37,773 bases of DNA from Tardiphaga sp. (GCF_028290495.1 NZ_JAQGJT010000080.1:1-37773); one strand, 5' to 3'. Counted from the first letter of the stretch, positions 24,972-34,807 are shown. A program made the numbers and translations. The notes: generated by a model from the sequence alone, not told the origin.

Positions 24972-25664
24972 ATGTTCATTCTTGCCATCGATACCGCCCT
25001 CGACGCCTGCGCTGCCGGTGTGCTCGACACCCGCACCAGCAAACTGATCGCGCATGAGTCGCAGCCTATGAAGCGCGGCCATGCCGAAGCGCTGATGCCG
25101 CTGATCGCGCGGGTGATGGCGGGCTCCGGCATCGGCTTCGCCGAACTCGACCGCGTCGCGGTGACCACCGGCCCCGGCAGCTTCACCGGCCTGCGCGTCG
25201 GCCTTTCCGCGGCACGCGGCATTGGCCTTGCTGCCGGCAAGCCCGTCGTCGGGATCACCACATTGACCGCCTATGCCGCACCGATCGTCAGCCGGGACGC
25301 CGGCCATCCCGTGATATCGGCTATCGATGCGCGGCACGACCATGTCTATTACCAGGTGGTGAGCAGCGACGGCGCCTCTTTGGTGCGACCGCGCGTCGCG
25401 CCGATTGACGAGGCGCTGCAGGCCGCCGAGTTTGGCGCACCGCACCTGGTCGGCAACGCTGCCGGGATTCTGGCCGCGCGCTGGCCGGCCGACGCGCCGG
25501 CACCGGTACAGGTCGATGAGCAGCCGGCGCCGGAGATTTCCTGGCTGGCCTGGCTCGGCGTGGCCTCTGATCCGGCAACCGCTCTGGCGCGACCGTATTA
25601 CCTGCGCGCACCAGACGCCAAGCCACAGCTTGGTGCAGTGCCGCACGCGGTAGCTGCGCCATGA
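24972..25664 (+). CDS. tsaB: tRNA threonylcarbamoyladenosine biosynthesis protein TsaB
   Basis: A 230-residue ASKHA-fold protein that partners TsaD and TsaE to make the t6A37 modification in ANN-decoding tRNAs. It has MFILAIDTALDACAAGVLD at the start. The conserved GPGSFTGLRVGLSAARGIGL and GITTLTAYA segments follow. The stop codon overlaps the rimI start by four bases (ATGA), which indicates translational coupling. This tsaB-rimI pair is common in bacteria. Confidence 0.94.
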   Translation: MFILAIDTALDACAAGVLDTRTSKLIAHESQPMKRGHAEALMPLIARVMAGSGIGFAELDRVAVTTGPGSFTGLRVGLSAARGIGLAAGKPVVGITTLTAYAAPIVSRDAGHPVISAIDARHDHVYYQVVSSDGASLVRPRVAPIDEALQAAEFGAPHLVGNAAGILAARWPADAPAPVQVDEQPAPEISWLAWLGVASDPATALARPYYLRAPDAKPQLGAVPHAVAAP

Positions 25665-26146
25665 TGGCGTGGTGGTCGCGCTGGTTTGGCGGCGCTCCAC
25701 CGGTGGTCGAACCGGCCACGCTGCGCGACCTCCGGCGGCTGGCGCAGTTGCACGCGGCGTCGTTTCACCGCGGCTGGGGCGAGGGCGAATTCGAACAGAT
25801 GCTGCGCGAGCAGAACACCTTGCTGCACCGGTTACGCCAGGGCAGCGACGTGATCGGCTTTGCCGTATCGCGGATCGCTGCCGATGAAGCCGAAATTCTC
25901 TCGATCGCGGTGGCGCCGAGCCACCGCGGCCGCGGCCTGTCGCGCGACCTGTTCCTGACCCATCTGGGCCATCTGGCGGGACGGGGCGTGCGCACCGTGT
26001 TCCTCGAGGTCGAGGAAAACAATCATCCGGCGCGAAAGCTCTACGAACGGGCCGGTTTCACCGTCGCGGGACGCCGGGAACGCTATTACAAGGAAGCCGG
26101 CGGCGTCGAATTGAACGCCCTGGTGATGCGCCGCGACTTGTCCTGA
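25661..26146 (+). CDS. rimI: Ribosomal protein N-alanine acetyltransferase-like GNAT protein
   Basis: A 161-residue GNAT acetyltransferase. It has SIAVAPSHRGRGLSRDLF, the acetyl-CoA-binding Q/RxxGxG/A-like motif, and EVEENNHPARKLYERAGF, both typical of RimI, which acetylates the N-terminus of ribosomal protein S18. The start overlaps the tsaB stop by four bases. The position after tsaB supports RimI over other GNATs. Confidence 0.9.
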   Translation: MMAWWSRWFGGAPPVVEPATLRDLRRLAQLHAASFHRGWGEGEFEQMLREQNTLLHRLRQGSDVIGFAVSRIAADEAEILSIAVAPSHRGRGLSRDLFLTHLGHLAGRGVRTVFLEVEENNHPARKLYERAGFTVAGRRERYYKEAGGVELNALVMRRDLS

Positions 26147-26192
26147 CGGACGCGGGGTGGCAAAAGACGGCTCGCGACCGGAAGCTGACATC

Positions 26193-26648
26193 ATGACCGC
26201 ATTCAAATCATCGCCTTTGCCGAAGGCCACCGGAATCGAGGCGCGCTGCGCCGCGACCGGCATGCGCATGACCGAGCAGCGCCGCGTCATCGCGCGCGTG
26301 CTGGCCGACGCGCTGGACCATCCCGACGTCGAGGAATTGTACCGTCGCTGCATCGCGGTGGACGACAAGATCTCGATCTCCACCGTGTACCGCACCGTGA
26401 AGCTGTTCGAAGACGCCGGTATCATCGAACGTCACGATTTCCGCGAAGGTCGCGCGCGCTACGAGCAGATGCGCGACAGCCATCACGACCATCTGATCAA
26501 TCTGCGCGACGGCACCGTGATCGAATTTACCTCCGAGGAAATCGAGAAGCTGCAGGCCGAAGTCGCCGCGCGGCTCGGCTACAAGCTCGTCGATCACCGG
26601 CTCGAACTGTATTGCGTGCCGCTCGACGACGACAAACCGACCTCGTGA
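26193..26648 (+). CDS. fur: Fur family metal-responsive regulator
   Basis: A 151-residue Fur-type repressor. The N-terminal winged helix includes GMRMTEQRRVIARVL and ISISTVYRTVKLFEDAGII. The C-terminal dimer and metal domain has SHHDHLINLRDGTVIEF. The CxxC seen in many Fur proteins is absent: Asn and Asp occupy that region. A Cys is present only near the end (ELYCVPL). Loss of CxxC is known among rhizobial Fur/Mur proteins, so iron or manganese could be the effector. ATG at 26193 is chosen; an in-frame GTG at 26157 is possible but without a ribosome binding site. It overlaps the HAD gene by four bases. Confidence 0.88.
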   Translation: MTAFKSSPLPKATGIEARCAATGMRMTEQRRVIARVLADALDHPDVEELYRRCIAVDDKISISTVYRTVKLFEDAGIIERHDFREGRARYEQMRDSHHDHLINLRDGTVIEFTSEEIEKLQAEVAARLGYKLVDHRLELYCVPLDDDKPTS

Positions 26649-27349
26649 AGGTCGATTTGGTGAAGTTCGACCTCGTCATCTTCGATTGCGACGGCGTGCT
26701 GGTCGACAGCGAGGCACTGGCCTGCGTGGTTCATGCCGACGTGCTGACGGCGCACGGCTATGCGATCACGCCCGAACAGGTGCATGAACGTTTCCTCGGG
26801 CGCTCGTCGCGCGAGGCCCGGCGTGAGGTCGAGACCGAACTCGGCCGTGCGCTGCCCGACGCCTATACGGTACAATTGAAGACAACGATCGACCGCGTGT
26901 TCGGCGAGCACCTCACACCGGTGCCGCACATCGCCGAAACGCTGGCGCGACTGACGCAGCGCATCTGCGTGGCGTCGTCGGGCACGCCAACGCGGATCGT
27001 CAGCAGCCTCACCACCACCGGCCTGATCGACCGTTTCGCGCCAAACCTGTTTTCCGCTGGTCAGGTCGAACACGGCAAGCCGGCGCCGGACCTGTTCCTG
27101 TTCGCGGCGGCGCAGATGGGCGTGGCGCCGCTGCGTTGCCTGGTGATCGAGGACAGCCTGGCCGGCGTCACCGCGGCGCGCGCCGCCGGCATGGCCGTGC
27201 TCGGCTTTCACGGCGGCGCCCATTGCAGCCCGGCCACCGCCCCGGCGTTGAAAGCTGCGGGCGCTACGGCGACGTTTGACGACATGCGGGAGCTGCCGCA
27301 GATGATCGCGCAGCTGGAAGCAGCCGCCGAAGCGGCTATTCCAGAATAA
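26645..27349 (+). CDS. HAD family hydrolase (beta-phosphoglucomutase-like)
   Basis: A 234-residue haloacid dehalogenase-type phosphatase. The nucleophile motif is DCDGVLVDSE. Motif II is SSGTPTRI, the Lys motif is HGKPAPDLFL, and motif III is VIEDSLAGVTAARAAGM. The helical cap after motif I is the type found in phosphoglycolate phosphatases and beta-phosphoglucomutases. The substrate is unknown. The start is GTG at 26645, overlapping the fur stop (GTGA); a second GTG at 26660 is possible. It is probably cotranscribed with fur. Confidence 0.88.
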   Translation: MKVDLVKFDLVIFDCDGVLVDSEALACVVHADVLTAHGYAITPEQVHERFLGRSSREARREVETELGRALPDAYTVQLKTTIDRVFGEHLTPVPHIAETLARLTQRICVASSGTPTRIVSSLTTTGLIDRFAPNLFSAGQVEHGKPAPDLFLFAAAQMGVAPLRCLVIEDSLAGVTAARAAGMAVLGFHGGAHCSPATAPALKAAGATATFDDMRELPQMIAQLEAAAEAAIPE

Positions 27350-27455
27350 GCCTTTGCACGGACAGTCATTTTCCAACCATGCTGGATTTTGCCGGCAATA
27401 GACTATATTGAGCGCGCTGCGCAACCTGCGCCGCCACCCCGAACATTCAGGTTCC

Positions 27456-28856
<1,401 letters not shown>

Positions 28857-28860
28857 ATTC

Positions 28861-29907
28861 TTGGCCAAAAGCGCATCGGATCTGCCTTCGCTCGCCGCCC
28901 GCAAGATTGAAACGCTTCCCCAGCCCGAGACGCAGGTCGTCATCGACTTCGACGACAACCGCGCGGCCTCCTCACTGGTCGGCCCCTACGGCCAGAACCT
29001 GGCCTTGGTCGAACGCCGACTGAATGTCGTCGTCGACTCCCGCGGCAACCACATCACCCTGACTGGCACCCGCGATGCCTGCGACGCCGCCCGACGCGTA
29101 CTTGAGACGTTGTATGCGCAGGCCGCGCAGGGCCACGACCTCGCGCCCGGCGACGTCGAAGGCGCGATCCGCGCCACGTTGGCGCAGGGGACATTGTTCG
29201 CCTTCGATCCCAAGTCCAAAGCCTCGACCTTCGAGGCAATCAATCTGCGCAAGCGCCCGGTGCGCGCCCGCACCGCCGCGCAGGACACCTACATCCAGGC
29301 GCTGAAGAGCCACGAACTGGTGTTCGGCATCGGTCCGGCCGGCACCGGCAAGACCTGGCTCGCGGTGGCGCAGGCCGCGGCTTTGTTCGAGCGCAAGGAA
29401 GTCGACCGCATCATCCTGTCGCGCCCGGCGGTGGAAGCCGGCGAACGGCTCGGTTTTTTGCCCGGCGATCTCCGCGAAAAGGTCGACCCCTATCTGCGCC
29501 CTATCTACGACGCGCTTTATGACCTGATGGATTCGCGCATCGTCGAACGCGCGCTGCAGACCGGCGAAATCGAAATCGCGCCGTTGGCCTTCATGCGCGG
29601 TCGCACGCTGACCAACGCTGCGATCATCCTCGACGAAGCACAGAACACCACCTCGATGCAGATGAAGATGTTCCTGACGCGGCTCGGCGAAAACAGCCGC
29701 ATGATCATCACCGGCGATCCCAGCCAGGTCGATCTGCCGCCCGGCCAGACCTCGGGCCTCGCCGAGGCCGCACGCCTGCTCGATGGCGTACAGGGCATCG
29801 CGCAGGTCAAGTTCACCGCCGAAGACGTGATCCGCCATGAATTGGTGGCGCGGATCGTTGCTGCCTATGAGGGAATACCGCAGAAGCCCGCGGTCCAAAA
29901 AGCCTGA
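28861..29907 (+). CDS. phoH: PhoH family ATPase
   Basis: A 348-residue PhoH-like protein. An N-terminal KH-like region (residues about 30-90) precedes the P-loop GPAGTGKTWLAVA. Walker B is IILDEAQNTTS, then MIITGDPSQVDLP. PhoH proteins are ATPases linked to RNA metabolism and are typically encoded next to ybeY, as here. The start is TTG at 28861: GGGAG lies eight bases upstream and no ATG is available before the ATPase core. It begins four bases after the miaB stop. Confidence 0.93.
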   Translation: MAKSASDLPSLAARKIETLPQPETQVVIDFDDNRAASSLVGPYGQNLALVERRLNVVVDSRGNHITLTGTRDACDAARRVLETLYAQAAQGHDLAPGDVEGAIRATLAQGTLFAFDPKSKASTFEAINLRKRPVRARTAAQDTYIQALKSHELVFGIGPAGTGKTWLAVAQAAALFERKEVDRIILSRPAVEAGERLGFLPGDLREKVDPYLRPIYDALYDLMDSRIVERALQTGEIEIAPLAFMRGRTLTNAAIILDEAQNTTSMQMKMFLTRLGENSRMIITGDPSQVDLPPGQTSGLAEAARLLDGVQGIAQVKFTAEDVIRHELVARIVAAYEGIPQKPAVQKA

Positions 29908-29927
29908 TGTCCCCCACTCAAGCCATT

Positions 29928-29951
29928 GGCGGTCCCGATGTCGGGATCGCC
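29928..29951. repeat. Palindrome between phoH and ybeY
   Basis: GGCGGTCCCGAT followed by GTCGGGATCGCC is a 24-base nearly perfect palindrome (one mismatched pair). It lies just after the phoH stop and before the preferred ybeY start. It would form a hairpin in the polycistronic mRNA and argues that this stretch is noncoding. Confidence 0.55.
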
Positions 29952-29972
29952 CGCGAAAGAAGTTCTACACCG

Positions 29973-30503
29973 ATGACGACCACCACACTGCCCGCGACCG
30001 AAGTCATGATTGTCGCCGATTGCTGGAACGCCGAGGCGGGAGCCGAAGCGGTGATTTTTCGTGCGATCGAAGCCGCCGCGGCGCATGTCGATGCCGACAC
30101 GGCGGACGCCGAACTGGCGATCATGCTGACCGACGATGCCGGCATCCAGACCCTGAACAAGAACTGGCGCGGCATCGACAAGCCGACCAACGTGCTTTCT
30201 TTCCCCGCCCTGCAGCCGCCGGAAGGCGCGCAGGAGCCGGACGATGCGCCGCGCATGCTCGGCGACATCGCGATCGCCTATGAGACCACGCGGCGCGAAG
30301 CCGACGAGGAAGAGAAAACGTTCGAGAACCACCTCAGCCACCTCGCCGTGCACGGCTTCCTGCATCTGGTCGGCTACGACCATGAGAAGGACGGCGAGGC
30401 CGAGGCGATGGAAGCGCTGGAACGCGAGATTCTGGCCCAGCTCGGCATTGCCGATCCATATATGGATCGAGATCCCGATGCCGATCAGGATCGGGTGATC
30501 TGA
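29973..30503 (+). CDS. ybeY: Endoribonuclease YbeY, rRNA maturation factor
   Basis: A 176-residue zinc-dependent endoribonuclease for 16S rRNA 3'-end processing and ribosome quality control. The metal site is HGFLHLVGYDH. NKNWRGIDKPTNVLSFP and MLGDIAIAYET are the other conserved segments. The ATG at 29973 is preferred because family-like sequence begins just after it. An in-frame ATG at 29907, overlapping the phoH stop as TGATG, would add 22 residues coded partly by the palindrome. Near the 3' end a 16-base perfect palindrome (30453-30468) lies inside the coding sequence. The next gene starts one base after the stop. Confidence 0.92.
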   Translation: MTTTTLPATEVMIVADCWNAEAGAEAVIFRAIEAAAAHVDADTADAELAIMLTDDAGIQTLNKNWRGIDKPTNVLSFPALQPPEGAQEPDDAPRMLGDIAIAYETTRREADEEEKTFENHLSHLAVHGFLHLVGYDHEKDGEAEAMEALEREILAQLGIADPYMDRDPDADQDRVI

Positions 30504-30504
30504 G

Positions 30505-31620
30505 ATGCCCGACGGCGACAGTAGCAACGACCACGCGAGCACCGTGAGCAACCTGCCTGCGGTCATCCATGACGGCGAGGTGCTACGCCCCTCCGCCGAA
30601 AACTGGCTGACCCGCGCCATTCGCTCGCTGTTCGGCTGGAAGCCCGGCTCCGTGCGCGACGACCTGCAAGTGGTCCTCGATGCCTCGACGCCCGACGAGA
30701 CCGGTTTCTCGACCATCGAGCGCACCATGCTGCGCAACATTCTTGGACTGCACGAGCGGCGCATCGCCGACGTGATGGTGCATCGCGCCGATATCGTCGC
30801 CGTGAAGCAGGACATCCCGCTCGGTGAATTGATGGGCCTGTTCGAGAGCGCCGCACATTCGCGCCTCGTGGTCTATGACGAAACGCTCGACGACCCCGTT
30901 GGCATCGTCCACATCCGCGACCTGCTCGCCTTCATGACCTCGAAGGCCCGCGCGGTCGTGCCCTCCACCGCCAAGCGCAAGAAAGTGCTGCCGGCCGGGC
31001 TGGATCTGCGTTCGATTGATCTGGCGCAAAAGGTGTCCGAGACCGGCATCATCCGCAAGCTGTTGTACGTGCCGCCGTCGATGCGCGCGATCGATCTGCT
31101 GGCGCAGATGCAGGCGGCGCGAATCCATCTCGCTTTGGTCGTCGACGAATATGGCGGCACCGACGGCCTCGTTTCGATCGAGGATATCGTCGAACAGATC
31201 GTCGGCGAGATCGACGACGAACACGACAGCGACGAGCCACCCTCGATCGTCAAGCAGGGCGATTCCTTCATCGCCGATGCACGCGCCAGCCTCGAGGATG
31301 TCATCGCCATGGTCGGCGAGGAATTCGTCACCGGCGAAGCCGGCGAGGAAGTCGAAACGCTCGGCGGCTATCTCGTCACCCATGTCGGACGCTTGCCGGT
31401 GCGCGGCGAGGTGATCTCCGGCCCCGGTAATTTCGAGATCGAAGTGCTCGACGCCGATCCGCGCCGCGTCAAGCGTCTGCGCATCGGACCTCGAAAGGAG
31501 CGCCCGGCCGTGCGGTCGCGCGACCCCCGCCGCCGCGACGCCGGCAGCGACACTTCCGGCCCGGCGCAGGCCAATGACAACGCCACGTCGTCGCGGCCAG
31601 ACAGCGCGGGTTCACGGTGA
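30505..31620 (+). CDS. CorC/HlyC family CBS-domain protein
   Basis: A 371-residue protein with two CBS domains from about residue 85 to 225 (IADVMVHRADIVAVKQDIPL, then HLALVVDEYGGTDGLVSIED). A C-terminal CorC_HlyC domain includes LGGYLVTHVGRLPVRGEV. The tail is Arg-rich and disordered. It lacks the N-terminal DUF21 membrane region of full-length hemolysin C-type exporters, so it is the short CorC form linked to Mg/Co efflux. Its place between ybeY and lnt is conserved in many proteobacteria. It overlaps the lnt start by four bases. Confidence 0.92.
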   Translation: MPDGDSSNDHASTVSNLPAVIHDGEVLRPSAENWLTRAIRSLFGWKPGSVRDDLQVVLDASTPDETGFSTIERTMLRNILGLHERRIADVMVHRADIVAVKQDIPLGELMGLFESAAHSRLVVYDETLDDPVGIVHIRDLLAFMTSKARAVVPSTAKRKKVLPAGLDLRSIDLAQKVSETGIIRKLLYVPPSMRAIDLLAQMQAARIHLALVVDEYGGTDGLVSIEDIVEQIVGEIDDEHDSDEPPSIVKQGDSFIADARASLEDVIAMVGEEFVTGEAGEEVETLGGYLVTHVGRLPVRGEVISGPGNFEIEVLDADPRRVKRLRIGPRKERPAVRSRDPRRRDAGSDTSGPAQANDNATSSRPDSAGSR

Positions 31621-33224
31621 GTTCTCGCATGCTGCGCAACCTGGCTCTGTCGATCATCCTGGCCTGGGGCTGGAAGCGCGCGGCCATTGCGCTTGCGGCC
31701 GGTGCAGTATCGTCGCTGGCGATGGCGCCGTTCAACGCCTGGCCGGTGCTGTTCGTTACCTTCCCGATCGTGGTCTGGCTGATCGACGGCTCTGCCGCTG
31801 GCAAAATGCGCGGCATTCCCGCCGCGGCGATGGCCGGCTGGTGGTTCGGCTTCGGTTACTTCGTGCCGGGCCTGTACTGGATCGGCTACGCCTTCCTGGT
31901 CGATGCGCAGACCTTTGCGTGGCTGCTACCCGCCGCTATCTGCGGCCTGCCCGCATATCTGGCGCTGTTCACGGCGCTGGGCTTCGCGCTGGCGCGGCTG
32001 ATCTGGACCAAGGACTATTCCCGCGTGCTGGCGCTCGCCGCCTGCCTCACCATCGGCGAATGGCTGCGCGGCCATGTGCTGACCGGCTTTCCCTGGAACA
32101 GTTTTGGTTACGCGCTCACCGAGCCATTGGCGTTGGCGCAGACCGCGTCGCTGATCGGGCTGTGGGGCATGACCTTCCTGGCGGTTGCGATTTTTGCGTC
32201 ACCTTCCATCCTGATCGATGGCCGTTCGCGCACCGCGCGGCCGTGGCTGCCCGTCTCACTCGCGCTGGTGCTGCTCGCCGTGATGGGCTTGTACGGCATG
32301 GCCCGGTTGTCGCGCACGCCGACGCAACTGGTCGCGGGCGTGAAGCTGCGCATCATGCAGCCGAACCTCGCGCAGGACGTCCGCTTCAACTACGCCGCCA
32401 AGGCGGAAGTCATGAAGAAGTACCTCGCGCTGTCGGACCGCGCCACCGGGCCGGATTCCAGCGGCGTCGGCGATGCCAGCATTTTGATCTGGCCGGAGTC
32501 CGCGTTTCCATTCTTCCTGTCGCGCGAGCCGGACGCGATGGCGCAAATTGCCGCGTTGCTGCCGAAGGGCACTACGCTTGTCACCGGCGCGGTGCGCCCG
32601 CCCGACCAGCCGCCGGGCACGCGCGTGACGCGCGCTTACAATTCGATCTTCGTGATCGACGACGAAGGCAGCATCGTCTCCGCTTACGACAAACTACACT
32701 TGGTGCCGTTCGGCGAGTATCTGCCTTTTCAGGAGTTCGCCGAAAAGATCGGCTTCCAGCAACTCACCAAACAAGTCGGCGGATTCATCCCCGGCACGCG
32801 GCGGCGCTCGCTGGAGATTCCCGGCGCACCGAGGATGCTGCCGCTGATCTGCTACGAAGCGGTTTTCCCCGGCGATGTAACTTCGCGCGACGACCGGCCG
32901 GGCTGGATCGTCAACCTCACCAATGACGGCTGGTTCGGAATCTCCACCGGCCCCTATCAGCATCTGCAGCAAACGCGGATGCGCGCGGTGGAAGAAGGAC
33001 TGCCGATTGTTCGCGCAGCGAACACCGGCATCTCCGCAGTGATCGATCCGCTCGGCCGCATCATCGCGCGACTCGATCTCGGCGTCGAAGGCGTGCTGGA
33101 TGCCGGACTGCCTTCAGCGATAGGCCCCACCGTCTATGCGCGGATTGGAGATATTCCAGCCGCGCTGTTCGTCGCACTGGCGATGATCATCGCCGTGCGA
33201 CGCCGGGCGCCGCCGCGCGCTTGA
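31617..33224 (+). CDS. lnt: Apolipoprotein N-acyltransferase
   Basis: A 535-residue inner-membrane enzyme that adds the third acyl chain to lipoproteins. The N-terminal half has several membrane helices. The periplasmic carbon-nitrogen hydrolase domain carries the triad: Glu in IWPESAFPF, Lys in YDKLHLVPFGEYLPF and Cys in LICYEAVFP. LTNDGWFG is also diagnostic. The start is GTG at 31617, overlapping the corC stop (GTGA); an ATG at 31629 is an alternative. The adaptor lipoprotein at 10721-11920 is a plausible substrate. In Sinorhizobium the homologue is called actA, needed for acid tolerance, and a phrR regulator lies beside it, as here. Confidence 0.95.
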   Translation: MSSRMLRNLALSIILAWGWKRAAIALAAGAVSSLAMAPFNAWPVLFVTFPIVVWLIDGSAAGKMRGIPAAAMAGWWFGFGYFVPGLYWIGYAFLVDAQTFAWLLPAAICGLPAYLALFTALGFALARLIWTKDYSRVLALAACLTIGEWLRGHVLTGFPWNSFGYALTEPLALAQTASLIGLWGMTFLAVAIFASPSILIDGRSRTARPWLPVSLALVLLAVMGLYGMARLSRTPTQLVAGVKLRIMQPNLAQDVRFNYAAKAEVMKKYLALSDRATGPDSSGVGDASILIWPESAFPFFLSREPDAMAQIAALLPKGTTLVTGAVRPPDQPPGTRVTRAYNSIFVIDDEGSIVSAYDKLHLVPFGEYLPFQEFAEKIGFQQLTKQVGGFIPGTRRRSLEIPGAPRMLPLICYEAVFPGDVTSRDDRPGWIVNLTNDGWFGISTGPYQHLQQTRMRAVEEGLPIVRAANTGISAVIDPLGRIIARLDLGVEGVLDAGLPSAIGPTVYARIGDIPAALFVALAMIIAVRRRAPPRA

Positions 33225-33305
33225 ACGCCAGGGCGTAGCTGCGATTTGAAGTCGCATCCAGCCGCTGCAGATAGAGTGATATTTGTGCAGTAGCTTGCGA
33301 CGAAA

Positions 33306-33324
33306 ATTCTCACTCGGTGAGAAT
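33306..33324. promoter_or_regulatory. Perfect palindrome upstream of the XRE regulator
   Basis: ATTCTCAC and GTGAGAAT form perfect eight-base arms around TCG, 82 bases after the lnt stop. It could be an operator or a weak hairpin terminator for lnt. No T-run follows. Confidence 0.4.
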
Positions 33325-33340
33325 AAGGTAGCGAGGTGTT

Positions 33341-33390
33341 CAAAATTTCCGCTTAGGAAAATTTGCAGTTGGAATAAAATCGACTACGAT
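33341..33390 (+). promoter_or_regulatory. Probable promoter and operator of the XRE regulator
   Basis: TTGCAG (33363-33368) and TACGAT (33385-33390), 16 bases apart, form a credible sigma70-type promoter. CAAAATTTCC-GCTTA-GGAAAATTTG (33341-33365) is an imperfect 25-base palindrome, eight of ten arm bases paired, that overlaps the -35. This is the expected layout for repression, possibly by the XRE protein itself. The leader to the start codon would be about 110 bases. Confidence 0.45.
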
Positions 33391-33509
33391 GTTGTTGGCA
33401 TCGCCGCGGCGAAACGAAGAACGAAGTATGCTTCGGATCGGGTCATGGTCCGCAATGTTGAACGTGTTTTGAGACGTGTGAGCTTTGAACTGATCTGGGA
33501 GTGAATGGG

Positions 33510-33926
33510 ATGTCGGCCAAAGCGCCTAATCCGGTCGACAAGTATGTCGGCAGCCGTGTGCGCATGCGGCGCATCATGCTCGGCATGAGCCAGGAAAAAC
33601 TTGGCGAGGCGCTCGGTCTCACGTTTCAACAGGTACAAAAATACGAAAAGGGCACCAACCGGGTTGGCGCCAGCCGGTTGCAGCAGATTTCGGAAATTCT
33701 TCAGGTCCCCGTTTCATTCCTGTTCGAGGGCGGCCCGGGCGCAATTCTGCATGCCGACGGCTTCAGCGAAGCGTCCTCGCCGGCTTACGTGTCCGATTTC
33801 CTCGCCACCACCGAAGGCCTCGCGCTAACCCGCGCCTTTACCCGCATTACCGACGCCAAGCTCCGCCGCAGCATCGTCGATATGGTCGAGCAGATCGCTG
33901 CCCGTGAGGCGCCGGACGAACGCTGA
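33510..33926 (+). CDS. XRE family regulator, PhrR/PraR-like
   Basis: A 138-residue regulator with an N-terminal Cro/C1 helix-turn-helix (residues about 10-70: VGSRVRMRRIMLGMSQEKL, then LTFQQVQKYEKGTNRVGASR). A short C-terminal helical region follows. This type is widespread in alphaproteobacteria and includes PhrR and PraR of rhizobia, which affect acid response and surface attachment. Its position just after lnt matches phrR next to actA in Sinorhizobium. The ATG at 33510 is chosen with GGGAG upstream; a GTG at 33501 in frame is weaker. It has its own putative promoter. Confidence 0.9.
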   Translation: MSAKAPNPVDKYVGSRVRMRRIMLGMSQEKLGEALGLTFQQVQKYEKGTNRVGASRLQQISEILQVPVSFLFEGGPGAILHADGFSEASSPAYVSDFLATTEGLALTRAFTRITDAKLRRSIVDMVEQIAAREAPDER

Positions 33927-33988
33927 CAGCGCTCAACGTTGCGGGACCGGTGGCGTCGGCCTGATTCTGGCTGTATCAATCGCGCGCC

Positions 33989-34750
33989 ATGAACCAGCCC
34001 GCACCCGATTCCAACGACCACCACACCTCCGCCAGCGACGGCACCACCACGCCGGACGATGACGGCTTCTACCGCGGCTCATTCTTCGGACGCCGCAAGG
34101 GCCACAAGCTCCGCCTGCACCAGGCCGACCTGGTCGCCACGCTGCTGCCGCGCCTCGCGCTCGACATCGCCCATCCGGCGCCGGCCGATCTGCGCACGCT
34201 GTTCACGCCGGCGGTCGATACCGTTCGCGTCGAGATCGGATTCGGCGGCGGCGAGCATCTGGTCGCCGAAGCGCTCGCCCATCCGCGCACCGGCTTCATC
34301 GGCTGCGAGCCCTACGTCAACGGCATGGCGAGAATTCTCACGGAGATCGACGAAAAAGAGATCGGCAACATCAGGTTGCTGGCCGGCGACGCCGCCGAGT
34401 TGCTGGCCTGGGCGCCGCCGCACTCCTTCGCGCGGATCGACCTGATCCATCCCGACCCCTGGCCGAAGCGCCGGCACTGGAAGCGCCGCTTCGTGCAGGA
34501 CGCGACCCTGGCGTCGATGGCCCGGGTGCTGGTGCCATCGGGTGAGTTCCGCTTCGTCTGCGACATCGAGGATTACGTCGCATGGACGCTGTGGCACCTG
34601 ATGCGTTCACCGGATTTCACCTGGACCGCAGAGCGCGCCGCCGACTGGCAATCGCCATGGCCGAACTACACCATGACCCGCTATGGCCGCAAAGCCACCC
34701 GCGAAGGCCGCAAGGCGGCGTATGTGATTTCAAAGCGCACGGCAGGTTGA
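33989..34750 (+). CDS. trmB: tRNA (guanine(46)-N7)-methyltransferase
   Basis: A 253-residue SAM-dependent methyltransferase that makes m7G46 in tRNA variable loops. The SAM site is VEIGFGGGEHLVAEAL. IGCEPYVNGM and the signature LIHPDPWPKRRHWKRRFV follow. The C-terminal TRYGRKATREGRK motif matches the family's T-x-Y/F-E/G-rich end. An Asp/Thr-rich N-terminal extension of about 25 residues precedes RRKGHKLR. It follows the XRE gene by 62 bases. In rhizobia that I recall metK lies in this gap, but here it does not. Confidence 0.94.
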   Translation: MNQPAPDSNDHHTSASDGTTTPDDDGFYRGSFFGRRKGHKLRLHQADLVATLLPRLALDIAHPAPADLRTLFTPAVDTVRVEIGFGGGEHLVAEALAHPRTGFIGCEPYVNGMARILTEIDEKEIGNIRLLAGDAAELLAWAPPHSFARIDLIHPDPWPKRRHWKRRFVQDATLASMARVLVPSGEFRFVCDIEDYVAWTLWHLMRSPDFTWTAERAADWQSPWPNYTMTRYGRKATREGRKAAYVISKRTAG

Positions 34751-34753
34751 CGC

Positions 34754-34787
34754 GTTTCCCGAGCGCGTTGCGCAGCGTTCGGGGAAC
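34754..34787. terminator. Hairpin between trmB and DUF2336 genes
   Basis: GTTTCCCGAGCG and CGTTCGGGGAAC pair over 12 bases with two G-U pairs and a 10-base loop. It lies four bases after the trmB stop, between convergent genes. No T-run follows. Confidence 0.5.
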
Positions 34788-34807
34788 GAGAACCTGTTGT
34801 CTGGCGA

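Noticed and set aside
24884..24973. Minus-strand frame of 29 codons beginning MAKHYHGSPGADY, divergent from and touching the tsaB start
   Set aside because: The ATG lies on the tsaB start codon, there is no good ribosome binding site, and the product is too short to judge. Its composition looks faintly protein-like, so conservation should decide.
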